Assembly: GCF_000091545.1 (NCBI RefSeq)
Contig: NC_006463.1
Coordinates: 1 to 9,322 of the forward strand
Length of the DNA stretch: 9,322 bases
From: Thermus thermophilus HB8
Lineage (GTDB): Bacteria; Deinococcota; Deinococci; Deinococcales; Thermaceae
Direction of reading: 5' to 3'
Shown in pieces: positions 1-6,033 of the stretch. The position numbers and the translations under genes were made by a program. The notes under the pieces are model-generated. The model ran no database searches and was not told where the DNA came from. It saw nothing but the letters and a program-made list of their open reading frames with translations. Within the stretch, counting starts at the first letter, position 1, and the number at the start of each line of letters is the position of its first letter.

Positions 1-15
1 AACCCGGCCGGGGGG

Positions 16-22
16 AAGGAGG
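16..22 (+). promoter_or_regulatory. Ribosome binding site of repA
   Basis: AAGGAGG lies 6 nt before the ATG at 29 and is a near-perfect complement of the 16S rRNA 3' end. It fixes the repA start. Most other genes here have weaker sites or none. Confidence 0.85.
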
Positions 23-28
23 CAAGAG

Positions 29-1282
29 ATGGAGCACCACACCCGGCCGGAAGCGCAAATCCCGGACACCCTCGCTAAAATCGCAGGACTCTTCCAGATA
101 AACCCCGACCTGGGGGAGGTGGTTCTTCGCGCCTACGCCGCCCTGCGCGGCCTCTCCCCGGAGGCCCTCCGCGCCCACCTCCTGGCCCCTCCCCTCCGCC
201 CGGAGCGGGCCCGGGAGGCCTTCCAGCGGCCCTACCTCGCCCACTTCGCCCAGACTCTCCCCCGCTACCCCTACGCCACGGACGACCCCAAGGAGGGGGT
301 GCGCATCTACAAGCGGGAGAACGCCCTGAAGCGGGTCCACGTCCAGGTGGGCCACTACCCCCACGCCGTCTTGCGGCTGGTGGTGGACGTGGACCTCCCC
401 TGGCCCCAGGTGGAGGAGCGGATCCACGCCCTCCCCCCCTCCCTGGTCCTGGTCAACCCGAGATCGGGCCACTTCCACGCCTGGTACGAGCTGGACCCCA
501 TCCCCCTCACGCCCCCGCCCGGGCGGGAGGGGAGCCTGAAGGGGGCCCTGGCCCTTCTCGCGGAGGTGGAGGCCCTGCTGGAGGCCTACTACGGGGCGGA
601 CCCGGGCTACAACGGTCTCCTCTCCCGAAACCCCTTCCTCCACCCCCCGGAGTGGACCTGGGGCGGGGGGAAGCGGTGGAGCCTGCGGGACCTCCACCGG
701 GAGCTCCGGGGGCTCCTTCCCTCCGGGACCCGGAGGCGGGTGGACCCGGGCCTGGCCTCCTACGGGCGGAACAACGCCCTGTTTGACCGCCTGCGGGCGG
801 AGGCCTACGCCCACGTGGCCCTCTTCCGGGGCGTCCCCGGGGGGGAGGAGGCCTTCCGGGCCTGGGTGGAGCAGAGGGCCCACGCCCTGAACCAGTCCCT
901 CTTCCGGGACCACCCCAAGGGGCCCCTTGACCCCCGGGAGGTCCACCACACGGCGAAGAGCGTGGCCAAGTGGACCTACCGGAACTACCGGGGGGCGAGG
1001 GTCTACCCGGTCTCCTCCACGGGGAGGCCGGACCGGAGCCGCCTCTCTCCCCAGGCCCGGGCCCTGATCCCGCCCCTCCAGGGCCAGGAGCTCCAGGAGG
1101 CGGTGCGGGAGGGCGGAAGGCGGCGCGGATCCCGGCGCAGGCAGGAGGCCGAGGAGAAGCTCACGGAGGCCCTGAAGCGCCTCCAGGCCCGGGGGGAGCG
1201 GGTCACGGCCAGGGCCCTGGCCCGGGAGGCGGGGGTCAAGCCCCATACCGCCTCCAAGTGGTTGAAGAGGATGCGGGAGTAG
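29..1282 (+). CDS. repA: Plasmid replication initiator, ColE2-type replicase/primase family
   Basis: A 417-residue initiator of plasmid replication. Residues about 60-225 match the ColE2-type Replicase domain: an acidic DVD motif at 120-122 inside a hydrophobic strand, then NPRSGHFH at 143-150, and a Tyr/Asn-rich segment up to NPFLHP at 201-206. In this family the domain makes a primer at the origin. Residues about 246-320 (GRNNALF, then a His/Lys-rich HHTAKSVAKW stretch from 306) look like a primase C-terminal PriCT-1 domain. A basic linker at about 360-375 leads to a C-terminal helix-turn-helix (about 390-415, ALAREAGVKPHTASKWLKR), probably the origin-binding part. The ATG at 29 has a strong Shine-Dalgarno site. 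ColE2-type origins lie just after the rep gene, which fits the repeat-rich non-coding DNA that follows. The family assignment is firm; residue roles are inferred from the family. Confidence 0.92.
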   Translation: MEHHTRPEAQIPDTLAKIAGLFQINPDLGEVVLRAYAALRGLSPEALRAHLLAPPLRPERAREAFQRPYLAHFAQTLPRYPYATDDPKEGVRIYKRENALKRVHVQVGHYPHAVLRLVVDVDLPWPQVEERIHALPPSLVLVNPRSGHFHAWYELDPIPLTPPPGREGSLKGALALLAEVEALLEAYYGADPGYNGLLSRNPFLHPPEWTWGGGKRWSLRDLHRELRGLLPSGTRRRVDPGLASYGRNNALFDRLRAEAYAHVALFRGVPGGEEAFRAWVEQRAHALNQSLFRDHPKGPLDPREVHHTAKSVAKWTYRNYRGARVYPVSSTGRPDRSRLSPQARALIPPLQGQELQEAVREGGRRRGSRRRQEAEEKLTEALKRLQARGERVTARALAREAGVKPHTASKWLKRMRE

Positions 1283-1296
1283 CGTCCAGGACGGCA
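1283..1296 (+). repeat. 14-bp origin-type repeat, copy 1
   Basis: CGTCCAGGACGGCA begins at the base after the repA stop codon. Its first 11 bases are an inverted repeat, CGTCC-A-GGACG. An identical copy in the same orientation is at 1551. It is a candidate RepA binding site. Confidence 0.7.
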
Positions 1297-1342
1297 CAAA
1301 CCCCAAAAATGTGCCCCAAGCTGGTGGCTATCAGGGTATACA

Positions 1343-1448
1343 GGCGGGGGTGCGGGGGTGCAACCCCCGCCAGCCCCGAAGGGGCTGTATTGGAGAACCT
1401 AGAGAGTCTCCTTAGCGTAGTTGACGGCTAAAGTCCCCCTTCTTTTTC
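1343..1448 (+). other. Row of four hairpins ending in a T-rich tract
   Basis: Four stems follow one another: GCGGGGGT/ACCCCCGC (1352-1359 with 1363-1370), CAGCCCC-GAA-GGGGCTG (1371-1387), GGAGA/TCTCC (1392-1396 with 1407-1411) and TTAGC/GCTAA (1412-1416 with 1427-1431). TTCTTTTTCC follows at 1440-1449. An upstream copy, GGCGGGGGT at 1343-1351, could replace the left arm of the first stem, so two pairings exclude each other. This could be the structured 3' end and terminator of the repA mRNA, a small regulatory RNA, or origin structure. No clear separate promoter is seen. Confidence 0.4.
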
Positions 1449-1550
1449 CTGGAAGCCGCAAAAATTTTGTTTTTCTTGGGGTAGACACCTTGAGATCCGA
1501 GAGAAAGTGAGATAACTCACATATTTACCCCGCCCGCACGCAATTTTCAT

Positions 1551-1564
1551 CGTCCAGGACGGCA
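1551..1564 (+). repeat. 14-bp origin-type repeat, copy 2
   Basis: Exact copy of the element at 1283-1296, same orientation, starting 268 bp further on. It sits at the right edge of the AT-rich block. Confidence 0.7.
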
Positions 1565-1620
1565 AAAACACTGATTTTCCCCCTCGAGGACCGCCCCTAA
1601 AACGGCTTTTAAGGCGGGGG

Positions 1621-1875
1621 GTGGGCGGGGGGCACCAATCCCACCCCTCCCCCCGCCCCCCGGCCTTCTAGGGGCCTTAGGACGGGTGAGAGGGTCCTTC
1701 TGGGGGCAGGGTCCGGAGCCCGCTCTGGCCCGGGGGCTGGACCGGCCCTCGGGCGCTCAAGCGTAGACAGGGAGAACCCCTCCATAGCCGGCCTGGGTTA
1801 CGGGGCGCTCACCAGAGCCTTGGCGCGCTTCTTCGAGGAAAAAAGTTCTTCCTGAAGCCCCGGGTGCCCCGCCCT
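1621..1875. other. Gene-free GC-rich DNA with inverted repeats
   Basis: No supported gene. It contains a perfect 10-bp inverted repeat (GGGCGGGGGG at 1623-1632 with CCCCCCGCCC at 1649-1658) and a 10-bp stem with a two-base bulge (GGTCC-gg-AGCCC at 1710-1721 with GGGCTGGACC at 1734-1743). A small stem at 1831-1857 (CTTC-g-AGGAA with TTCCTGAAG) lies just beyond the stop of the minus-strand gene at 1876 and could end its transcript. The 12-mer GGGCCTTAGGAC near 1672-1683 recurs on the minus strand near 4320. Confidence 0.5.
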
Positions 1876-2148
1876 CTAGGCGGCCCTGGGGGCTACCTCA
1901 ACCTCCTTCCCCAGCAGGAGTAGGCGGATGGGCCTGCCCTGGAGGAAGAGGGCGTAGACGGAGGGCCAGCCTTCGGGGTTGGGAGCCTCCATGGCCCAGG
2001 CCAGGGCTTGGGCCGCCACCTCGGGCTCGTCCAGGGGAAGGAGGACCAGGCGGTAGGTGGGGGGAAGCTCCCGGAGGAGGTCCGCCTCCAGGAGGTATTG
2101 CATCAGGACCCCGTCCAGCTCCGCCAGCCTTTCTGCAGGGTTCACCAT
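1876..2148 (-). CDS. DUF5647-like small protein (paralogue of 7656-7928)
   Basis: 90 residues of unknown function. It resembles the DUF5647 family of small proteins seen in thermophilic bacteria: a helical start, then a Leu-Pro-rich strand (RLVLLPLDEPEVAAQALAWA, about 33-52), then a Val-Tyr-Ala-Leu-Phe strand and a short C-terminal strand. It is clearly paralogous to the gene at 7656-7928: both are 90 residues, share the LPP/LP-h-LV-L--D-PE core and the YALF motif, and end in RAA. The start ATG overlaps the stop of the upstream gene remnant by 7 nt (ATGGTGA), exactly as in the other copy. The upstream partner has lost its 5' part and presumably its promoter, so expression is doubtful. The family name is from memory. 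Confidence 0.7.
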   Translation of the reverse strand: MVNPAERLAELDGVLMQYLLEADLLRELPPTYRLVLLPLDEPEVAAQALAWAMEAPNPEGWPSVYALFLQGRPIRLLLLGKEVEVAPRAA

Positions 2149-2287
2149 CCTTCCCTCCCTTGGGCCTTTGCGGCCCGGTAAGCCTCAATGTACTCCTCGG
2201 CCTTCAAGGAGAGCTCCCTCTCCGCCACCCTCGCTGCCTCGCCGGGGTCCTCAGGAAGGTCCACGGGCTCATGGGAGGCGATGCGGG
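2142..2287 (-). pseudogene. 3' remnant of a DUF7718-like gene
   Basis: About 47 codons on the minus strand, ending in EEYIEAYRAAKAQGREGW, match the C-terminus of the 109-residue protein at 7333-7662 (WEYIEAYKAAKAEGREAW). They also share the RIA-HEP segment. Similarity is lost just beyond RIA, near 2287. The reading frame stays open further upstream to about 2507, but those residues do not resemble the paralogue and lie opposite the peptidase-like gene on the plus strand. I read this as a gene cut off by recombination at about 2287. Its partner downstream remains intact. Confidence 0.72.
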
Positions 2288-3464
2288 AAGCCCACCGGAA
2301 GAACGGCTTCTTGGACGAACTGGCAAAGCGGTGGGACCGACTGATTGAGAAGTCGCCCCCGGTCCCCTCTCCCCAGGGGCTTTCTCCCCAGTCCCTGGGC
2401 GGGGATCCCAAGCCCCTGGACCTCGCCACGGAGTTCTTCCGGGACCAGGTGAGCCCACAGGCCACCCTTCCGGGACAGTGCCTCTCCTGGTTCCTGTGGG
2501 CGTGCACCGCCTACCGGAACGCGGGGTACGTGTCTTTTACCGCCAGCACGAACACTTTGCCAGGCGACTTCGGGAACCAGCAAAACATTTCGTACCCTTG
2601 GTATTGGAGAGGAACTCCTAAGCAGGTCTACACCAACCCCCTCAACGCCCCTTCCAGAGCGACCCCAACAACACCTGGGGAGCCTGGGACCTGATCCAGG
2701 CGTACGCTTGGGACATGGGCCAAAACCACGCCATCGGTTGCGGCCCGGTATCCGTGCTCCGGATCTTGGAAGTCTACCGCCAGCGGGGCCTGGAGGGGAT
2801 TCCCTGGGACATCACCCTGAGGCTCCCCAAGGACGACCTCAGCTTCTCGGGGTACTCCGTCACGGTGCCGGGGAGCGCAAGGATCCCCTCAGGTCTTCCC
2901 CAGTGGGCCCAGCTGGCCCTCTGGCCGGTGAAACTCACCACCCAGAACGGGAAGAACATCTACAACGCCTGGATCTCCCAGGCCCTGAACGGCAAGCAGG
3001 CTGGACTGGACCAGGCGGTCCTGCCCAAGGACTACGCCCCGGGGGCTAACCGCTGGCTGGCGGACAACGGCCTGCCGGTGCGGGTGACGGGGGCCTACCT
3101 GCGCGACTTCGACGCCTCCTTCCTCCTGAACCCCTACATCCCCATCACCGGCCCCATCGCCTGGGTGAGCTACACCCAGTACACCTGGACCACCAACGGG
3201 CTGCTCAAGGACACCATCGGGAATAGGGATCTTCCGGCGGTGGTTCTCTACGACAGCGCACAGATACGTAGCGGGTCGTCCTACTACCTCCACTACGCCC
3301 CGGCCTACCGCTACCGGGTGGTGGAGTACTGGGACTGGTCCGCCAACTTCGCCACGGTGGACAACGGGAAGGAGGGTCTTTCCCCCCGTCCTTTTGGTCC
3401 CATTGAGATTTACCTCAGCGACTACTACGATCTCTCCAACGGGGTGTGGCGCATCAGCCGCTAG
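2281..3464 (+). pseudogene. C39-like (papain-fold) peptidase gene with frameshift and lost N-terminus
   Basis: Two adjacent reading frames together make one protein. The first (to 2694) carries residues such as QCLSWFLWACTAYRNAGYV and YPWYWRGTPKQVYTNPLNAP. The second continues with FQSDPNNTWGAWDLIQAYAW, then NHAIGCGPVSVLRILEVYR and on to the stop at 3464. The switch must fall between the stop codon of the second frame at 2619-2621 and the stop of the first at 2694, most plausibly near 2648-2652. A one-base loss would explain it. GCGPVS around the Cys, a later His in YYLHYAPAYRY and Asn in TVDNGKE suit a C39-like cysteine peptidase fold; whether it cleaves or only binds peptides is unclear. 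No signal peptide is present although the neighbour is a lipoprotein. The ATG at 2281 lies in the neighbouring gene remnant, so the true N-terminus is probably missing. Codons at 2520-2640 are less GC-rich than elsewhere. Confidence 0.68.
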
Positions 3465-3477
3465 GGGGTGGTGAAGG

Positions 3478-3954
3478 GTGCGTAAGCTCGTCGGCCTTGG
3501 CCTGCTGGCGTCGCTGGCGGTGCTGTTTTCGGCCTGTGGTGAATGGGTCTTTGTTCTTACTCCCATAGATCTTCATGTGTTGTACTACCCCCAGAATCCC
3601 AGCCTCTGCCCCGGAGGAGCGGGAGCGGTGAGCACCAACAACCCAGGGTTCTACAGCCTGCCCCTGAAGCCCACCACCTCCCCTCCCACGCCCCCGGGAC
3701 CGGGGGAGATCATTCCTTTTCCGACTCCTAGTTATGGGCCCGTCACGCTGCTACCTTTCTACACGAGCGACCGCCCAGAGAAGTACGACCTGACCTTCTA
3801 CTGCAACGCCGGGGAGGGCCGCCACCTGACCACCCCCGGCCCCCGCTGGCCGCCACGGGACTACTTCGTCGACAATCAGAAGACCCCCGTCCTCGTGGTG
3901 GTGGAGGACGGCGGCCAGCCCGGGTACCTGCGCTGGTACTGGGCGTACCGATGA
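3478..3954 (+). CDS. Putative lipoprotein of unknown function
   Basis: 158 residues from a GTG start, 13 bp after the peptidase-like gene, with a purine-rich G tract (AGGGGG, 3463-3468) as ribosome site. The N-terminus is a typical lipoprotein signal: basic RK, a hydrophobic stretch (LVGLGLLASLAVLF), then FSAC with Cys20 as the expected lipid-modified residue. Position -3 is Phe, slightly unusual. The mature part has a Pro-rich segment (about 64-85, with TTSPPTPPGPG) and ends in an aromatic tail, GYLRWYWAY. Two other Cys residues are present. The tail, from about RHLTTPGPR onward, recurs in the fragment at 4150-4284, so this belongs to a small Thermus-type family. The gene is probably cotranscribed with the peptidase-like gene; the pair may act at the cell surface. 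Function not recognised. Confidence 0.75.
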   Translation: MRKLVGLGLLASLAVLFSACGEWVFVLTPIDLHVLYYPQNPSLCPGGAGAVSTNNPGFYSLPLKPTTSPPTPPGPGEIIPFPTPSYGPVTLLPFYTSDRPEKYDLTFYCNAGEGRHLTTPGPRWPPRDYFVDNQKTPVLVVVEDGGQPGYLRWYWAYR

Positions 3955-3955
3955 A

Positions 3956-3967
3956 TAAAGGCCTTTA
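3956..3967. repeat. 12-bp perfect palindrome after the lipoprotein gene
   Basis: TAAAGGCCTTTA begins two bases after the lipoprotein stop codon and before the truncated DUF2442-like gene. No T-tract follows, so it is not an obvious terminator. It may mark a joint between gene fragments. Confidence 0.5.
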
Positions 3968-3992
3968 GCTCCGAGGCGGTGGTTCTGACAGG

Positions 3993-4149
3993 GTGCCCAG
4001 CTCCGCTCTCCCTACGGCGGAGGTGGTGGAGGCCAGGCCCCTGGAGGGCCTCAAGCTCTGGCTTCGCTTCTCGGACGGGAAGGAGGGGGTGGTGGACCTC
4101 TCGGCCCTGGAGCTTCCCGTTCGGGCCCTGGACGGGGCTCCCCCTAAAT
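3993..4149 (+). pseudogene. Truncated DUF2442-like gene
   Basis: From a GTG at 3993 the frame encodes EVVEARPLEGLKLWLRFSDG, then KEGVVDLSALELPVRALDG. This matches the N-terminal half of DUF2442 proteins (a V-pl-y-L-v-F-dG strand pair followed by G-vDLs). Members usually run on to about 75-90 residues with a conserved F-V-D and W-P-G end. Here that end is absent: from about 4140-4150 the DNA switches to the tail of a lipoprotein gene in another frame, and the DUF2442 frame ends at 4199 with unrelated residues. I call it a 3'-truncated remnant. DUF2442 proteins are small and often have partner genes; no partner is visible upstream. Confidence 0.6.
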
Positions 4150-4284
4150 GGGCGGTTGACTACCCCAGGCCCGCGCTTGATGCCCAGGGACATGTATGAA
4201 GGCAAGGGATTGAAGGTGCTGGTCATCGTGGAAGACCCCAACGAGGCGGGCTACCTGAAGTGGTACTGGAGCTTCCTCCCGTGA
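4150..4284 (+). pseudogene. 3' remnant of a second lipoprotein gene
   Basis: The last 44 codons read GRLTTPGPRLMPRD, then VLVIVEDPNEAGYLKWYW, and match the end of the lipoprotein at 3478-3954 (GRHLTTPGPRWPPRD, then VLVVVEDGGQPGYLRWYW). Upstream of 4150 the same frame gives Trp/Arg-rich nonsense and no signal peptide; the DUF2442-like frame runs there instead. DNA identity to the intact gene is only partial, so this is an older paralogue and not a recent duplicate. It has no start of its own. Confidence 0.7.
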
Positions 4285-4320
4285 ACCCAAGCGATCAGGC
4301 GCACCGAGCGCCCTTTAGGT

Positions 4321-4377
4321 CCTAAGGCCCTGCCCTGGCGGGGCTACTCCCTTTCGCTCCGGCCCCAGGGACCTTAG
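4321..4377. repeat. Long imperfect inverted repeat
   Basis: CCTAAGG (4321-4327) pairs with CCTTAGG (4371-4377). Inside, CCCTGG-cg-GGGC pairs with GCCC-CAGGG, leaving a loop that contains CTCCCTTTCGCTCC. It is about 35 bp after the lipoprotein remnant and could end plus-strand transcripts from the 2281-4284 cluster, but lacks a T-tract. Confidence 0.5.
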
Positions 4378-4401
4378 GGCGGGCCAGGGGCCCCTTCCCT
4401 T

Positions 4402-4442
4402 GGGCGGGCCGGACCCCGGCCGACGGCGTGCCCGGCCCGCCC
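4402..4442. repeat. Perfect 11-bp inverted repeat
   Basis: GGGCGGGCCGG (4402-4412) is exactly complementary to CCGGCCCGCCC (4432-4442), with a 19-nt GC-rich spacer. It would form a very stable hairpin on either strand. Confidence 0.6.
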
Positions 4443-4623
4443 TCGAGGGGGGCTCCTTCGTGAAGGCGAACTTTCGCGCAAAAACTAGGCCAAACTGCCC
4501 CCCTAGACCGCATAGGCTTGCCGGGGATCCCGGGATGACCTGCGGGTTTTATGCAACCTAACCCCCGGGGATCTCGGGGATAGGGGCAGGCATGGACTTG
4601 CAAACCCCCTCCCGGCCCCTAGG

Positions 4624-4669
4624 GGCAAAACGAAGATCCCCCGGGGGTAACCCCCGGGGGCCTTTTGCC
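4624..4669. terminator. Two-way terminator-like structure
   Basis: An outer 7-bp repeat, GGCAAAA (4624-4630) and TTTTGCC (4663-4669), encloses a 10-bp stem: CCCCCGGGGG (4638-4647), TAA, CCCCCGGGGG (4651-4660). On the plus strand CCTTTT follows the stem. On the minus strand the stem is followed by ATCTTCGTTTT. A strong GC stem with A-runs before and T-runs after reads as an intrinsic terminator in both directions. It would stop the proposed minus-strand RNA coming from the right. Confidence 0.6.
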
Positions 4670-4710
4670 ATGACCGTTCTCCACGCCGCTGGTGCGGTTA
4701 GCTCCACTCG

Positions 4711-4750
4711 CTCACGCAGTCAACTCTCGCTCTCACGCAGTCAACTCTCG
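4711..4750. repeat. Tandem repeat, 21-bp period
   Basis: CTCACGCAGTCAACTCTCG occurs at 4711-4729 and again at 4732-4750. A shorter related piece, ACTCG, precedes the first copy. On the minus strand each copy contains TTGACT, a -35-like hexamer. Confidence 0.8.
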
Positions 4751-4794
4751 TGCATCTCCTCCTTTCACGCGCGCCCGCCCAGCGGTTTCCCCCT

Positions 4795-4900
4795 GTACGG
4801 CCGGAGGAACGCCGTGGCTGGTCCCGTGGGCCGGACCGCGCCCTCCCGTACGGCCGGGAGCACGCCGTGGCTGGCCGTTTGGCCGGCCTCCGCCGCCACG
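4795..4900. repeat. Two imperfect 53-bp direct repeats
   Basis: Units 4795-4847 and 4848-4900 both begin GTACGGCCGG and share ACGCCGTGGCTGG. On the minus strand each start region folds as a hairpin: CTCCCG/CGGGAG at the second unit's boundary, and CCTCC/GGGGG at the first. The middle differs in sequence but keeps a stem: GGTCC/GGACC in unit 1, GGCC/GGCC in unit 2. Changed bases with kept pairing suggest selection for RNA structure. Confidence 0.6.
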
Positions 4901-5597
4901 GTTAGGCCCGTGGCCGCCACGCCCGCCTCCCGTCAGGATCCGCCCCCTCCCGGAGGGCTCCCCTGGGGGAGGACAAGCGCCAGTAGTTGTCCACGCTCAA
5001 ACCCTCGGGTACTACCAACTTCCCCTCGGGCCTCCCAAAACCCGGTTGTCGGGGCGGGAAAACCCCGCCCCCAAGTGGCGCTGAGGTCCTGATCCGGTCC
5101 AGGCTTTCGGTACAGAGCGCCTTCACGTCGCCGCGTGGGACACCGCCGGGTGAGGACGACCCCGAACGCTAGCCCCGCGCGTGACCTACTCGCCTGGTCT
5201 CCCCCTCCAGCACGGGCACTTATCGCGCCAGCCCCTCGGGATCTTCCCCCTACGAGCCGGCGTTTCGTCACCCTACGGCTTCTCCCGTCATCCGGGCCCC
5301 CACCCGTCAGGGAGCTGCCGCCTGGAGGTTCCCCCGTTAGTCTGCCCCTACAACCCGGCCCGCCTGACCAGCGGCCCAGCGCGGTTTCCGAAAACCGGAT
5401 CCCCCCACCCTACGAGGTTCCAGAGCTCGGTTAGGGGGGCCCGCGCCGGGCGTGGCGTCCATCGGCACCGGTACTTCCCCGTAGGGGGTTTCTCACCCCC
5501 ATTTCGGACGCGAGCTATGCGCGGCCAGGGGTTTCCGCTTCCGCTTCCCCCCCTGTGCCACCGCCTCCCTCGGCGGCCTGGGGCCTTACGGCCCAGC

Positions 5598-5619
5598 CGG
5601 TCGTGCGGCCGCACGACCG
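5598..5619. repeat. 22-bp perfect palindrome
   Basis: The arm CGGTCGTGCGG is followed at once by its exact reverse complement. The centre is CGGCCG. It is the longest perfect palindrome I found in the window, and lies next to the GGGCC/GGCCC hairpin at 5581-5594. Confidence 0.8.
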
Positions 5620-6010
5620 ACACCCGGCGTCTCGCCGCCGGCCTCAGCGCTGCGCCAGCGGGGCACCGGCAGGTGGGTTCCGATTTCCCCACCCACCGGC
5701 GGCGGGGTAGGCTACGCCCTCTGGGGCTACGCCCTCTCCCCACTTTCGGGGCAGACAGCCGGGCCATTTCAGGCCCGACCTGTCCGGGTCGCCCGTCCTC
5801 CTACAGATCCCCGATCCCTCGGGGTTTGGATTGCGATAGACCGCAGGCCTCTCAGCCTGCAGGCCCCGCGTTGAGTGCCGCGCCAGCGCCCATTTCCGGA
5901 CGCACGCGGCTTCCCCGGCAACGACAGCGGTGTGGGGGCACCGCCGCCGCTTCCAGGACCCCAGGCGCCACCCCGGGTTCAGGCCGTCCCAATGTTAGGG
6001 GAGGGGGGGA

Positions 6011-6033
6011 GGTGGCAAAAAAAACTGCCGCCG
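6011..6033. repeat. Hairpin with an eight-A loop
   Basis: GGTGGCA (6011-6017) can pair with TGCCGCC (6026-6032), with one G-T mismatch; the A8 run at 6017-6024 fills the loop. On the minus strand the loop is T8. It marks the right edge of the RNA-like region. Confidence 0.5.

Larger units (their letters stand above)
1283..1620. other. Candidate replication origin downstream of repA
   Basis: No gene is visible from 1283 to 1875. This part starts at the base after the repA stop. It is bracketed by two identical 14-bp elements (1283 and 1551) and contains the most AT-rich DNA of the left half (about 1437-1560, including CAAAAATTTTG at 1459-1469 and GTGAG-ATAA-CTCAC at 1507-1520). It also has a hairpin at 1591-1617 (CCGCC/GGCGG outside TAAAA/TTTTA). 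Placement after the rep gene, repeats and a meltable AT-rich block are what a ColE2-type origin would show. This is inference from position and composition. Confidence 0.5.
4285..4623. other. Gene-free region rich in inverted repeats
   Basis: No credible gene. The region holds a long imperfect hairpin (4321-4377), a perfect 11-bp inverted repeat (4402-4442), the short stems CCTTC-GT-GAAGG (4455-4466) and GCGAA-CT-TTCGC (4466-4477), and two related elements (CGGGGATCCCGGGAT near 4522 and CGGGGATCTCGGGGAT near 4565). The palindrome GCCCCTAGGGGC lies at 4615-4626. Possible readings are transcript ends, a second origin-type or single-strand origin site, or old mobile-element ends. Confidence 0.5.

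Noticed and set aside
2622..2694. Programmed -1 frameshift
   Set aside because: No X-XXY-YYZ slippery heptamer or following stem stands out; a one-base loss is simpler.
2889..3566. Minus-strand open frame of 225 codons
   Set aside because: Opposite the C39-like gene, which has the better motifs and codon pattern.
1876..4284. Insertion sequence
   Set aside because: The region is a mosaic of gene pieces, but no transposase or matched terminal repeats were found.
4711..4750. CRISPR array
   Set aside because: Only two copies with a 2-nt gap and no spacers; simply a short tandem repeat.
4592..5092. Plus-strand open frame of 166 codons
   Set aside because: Low-complexity Ser/Pro/Arg protein spanning tandem repeats and the terminator-like structure; no domain or ribosome site.
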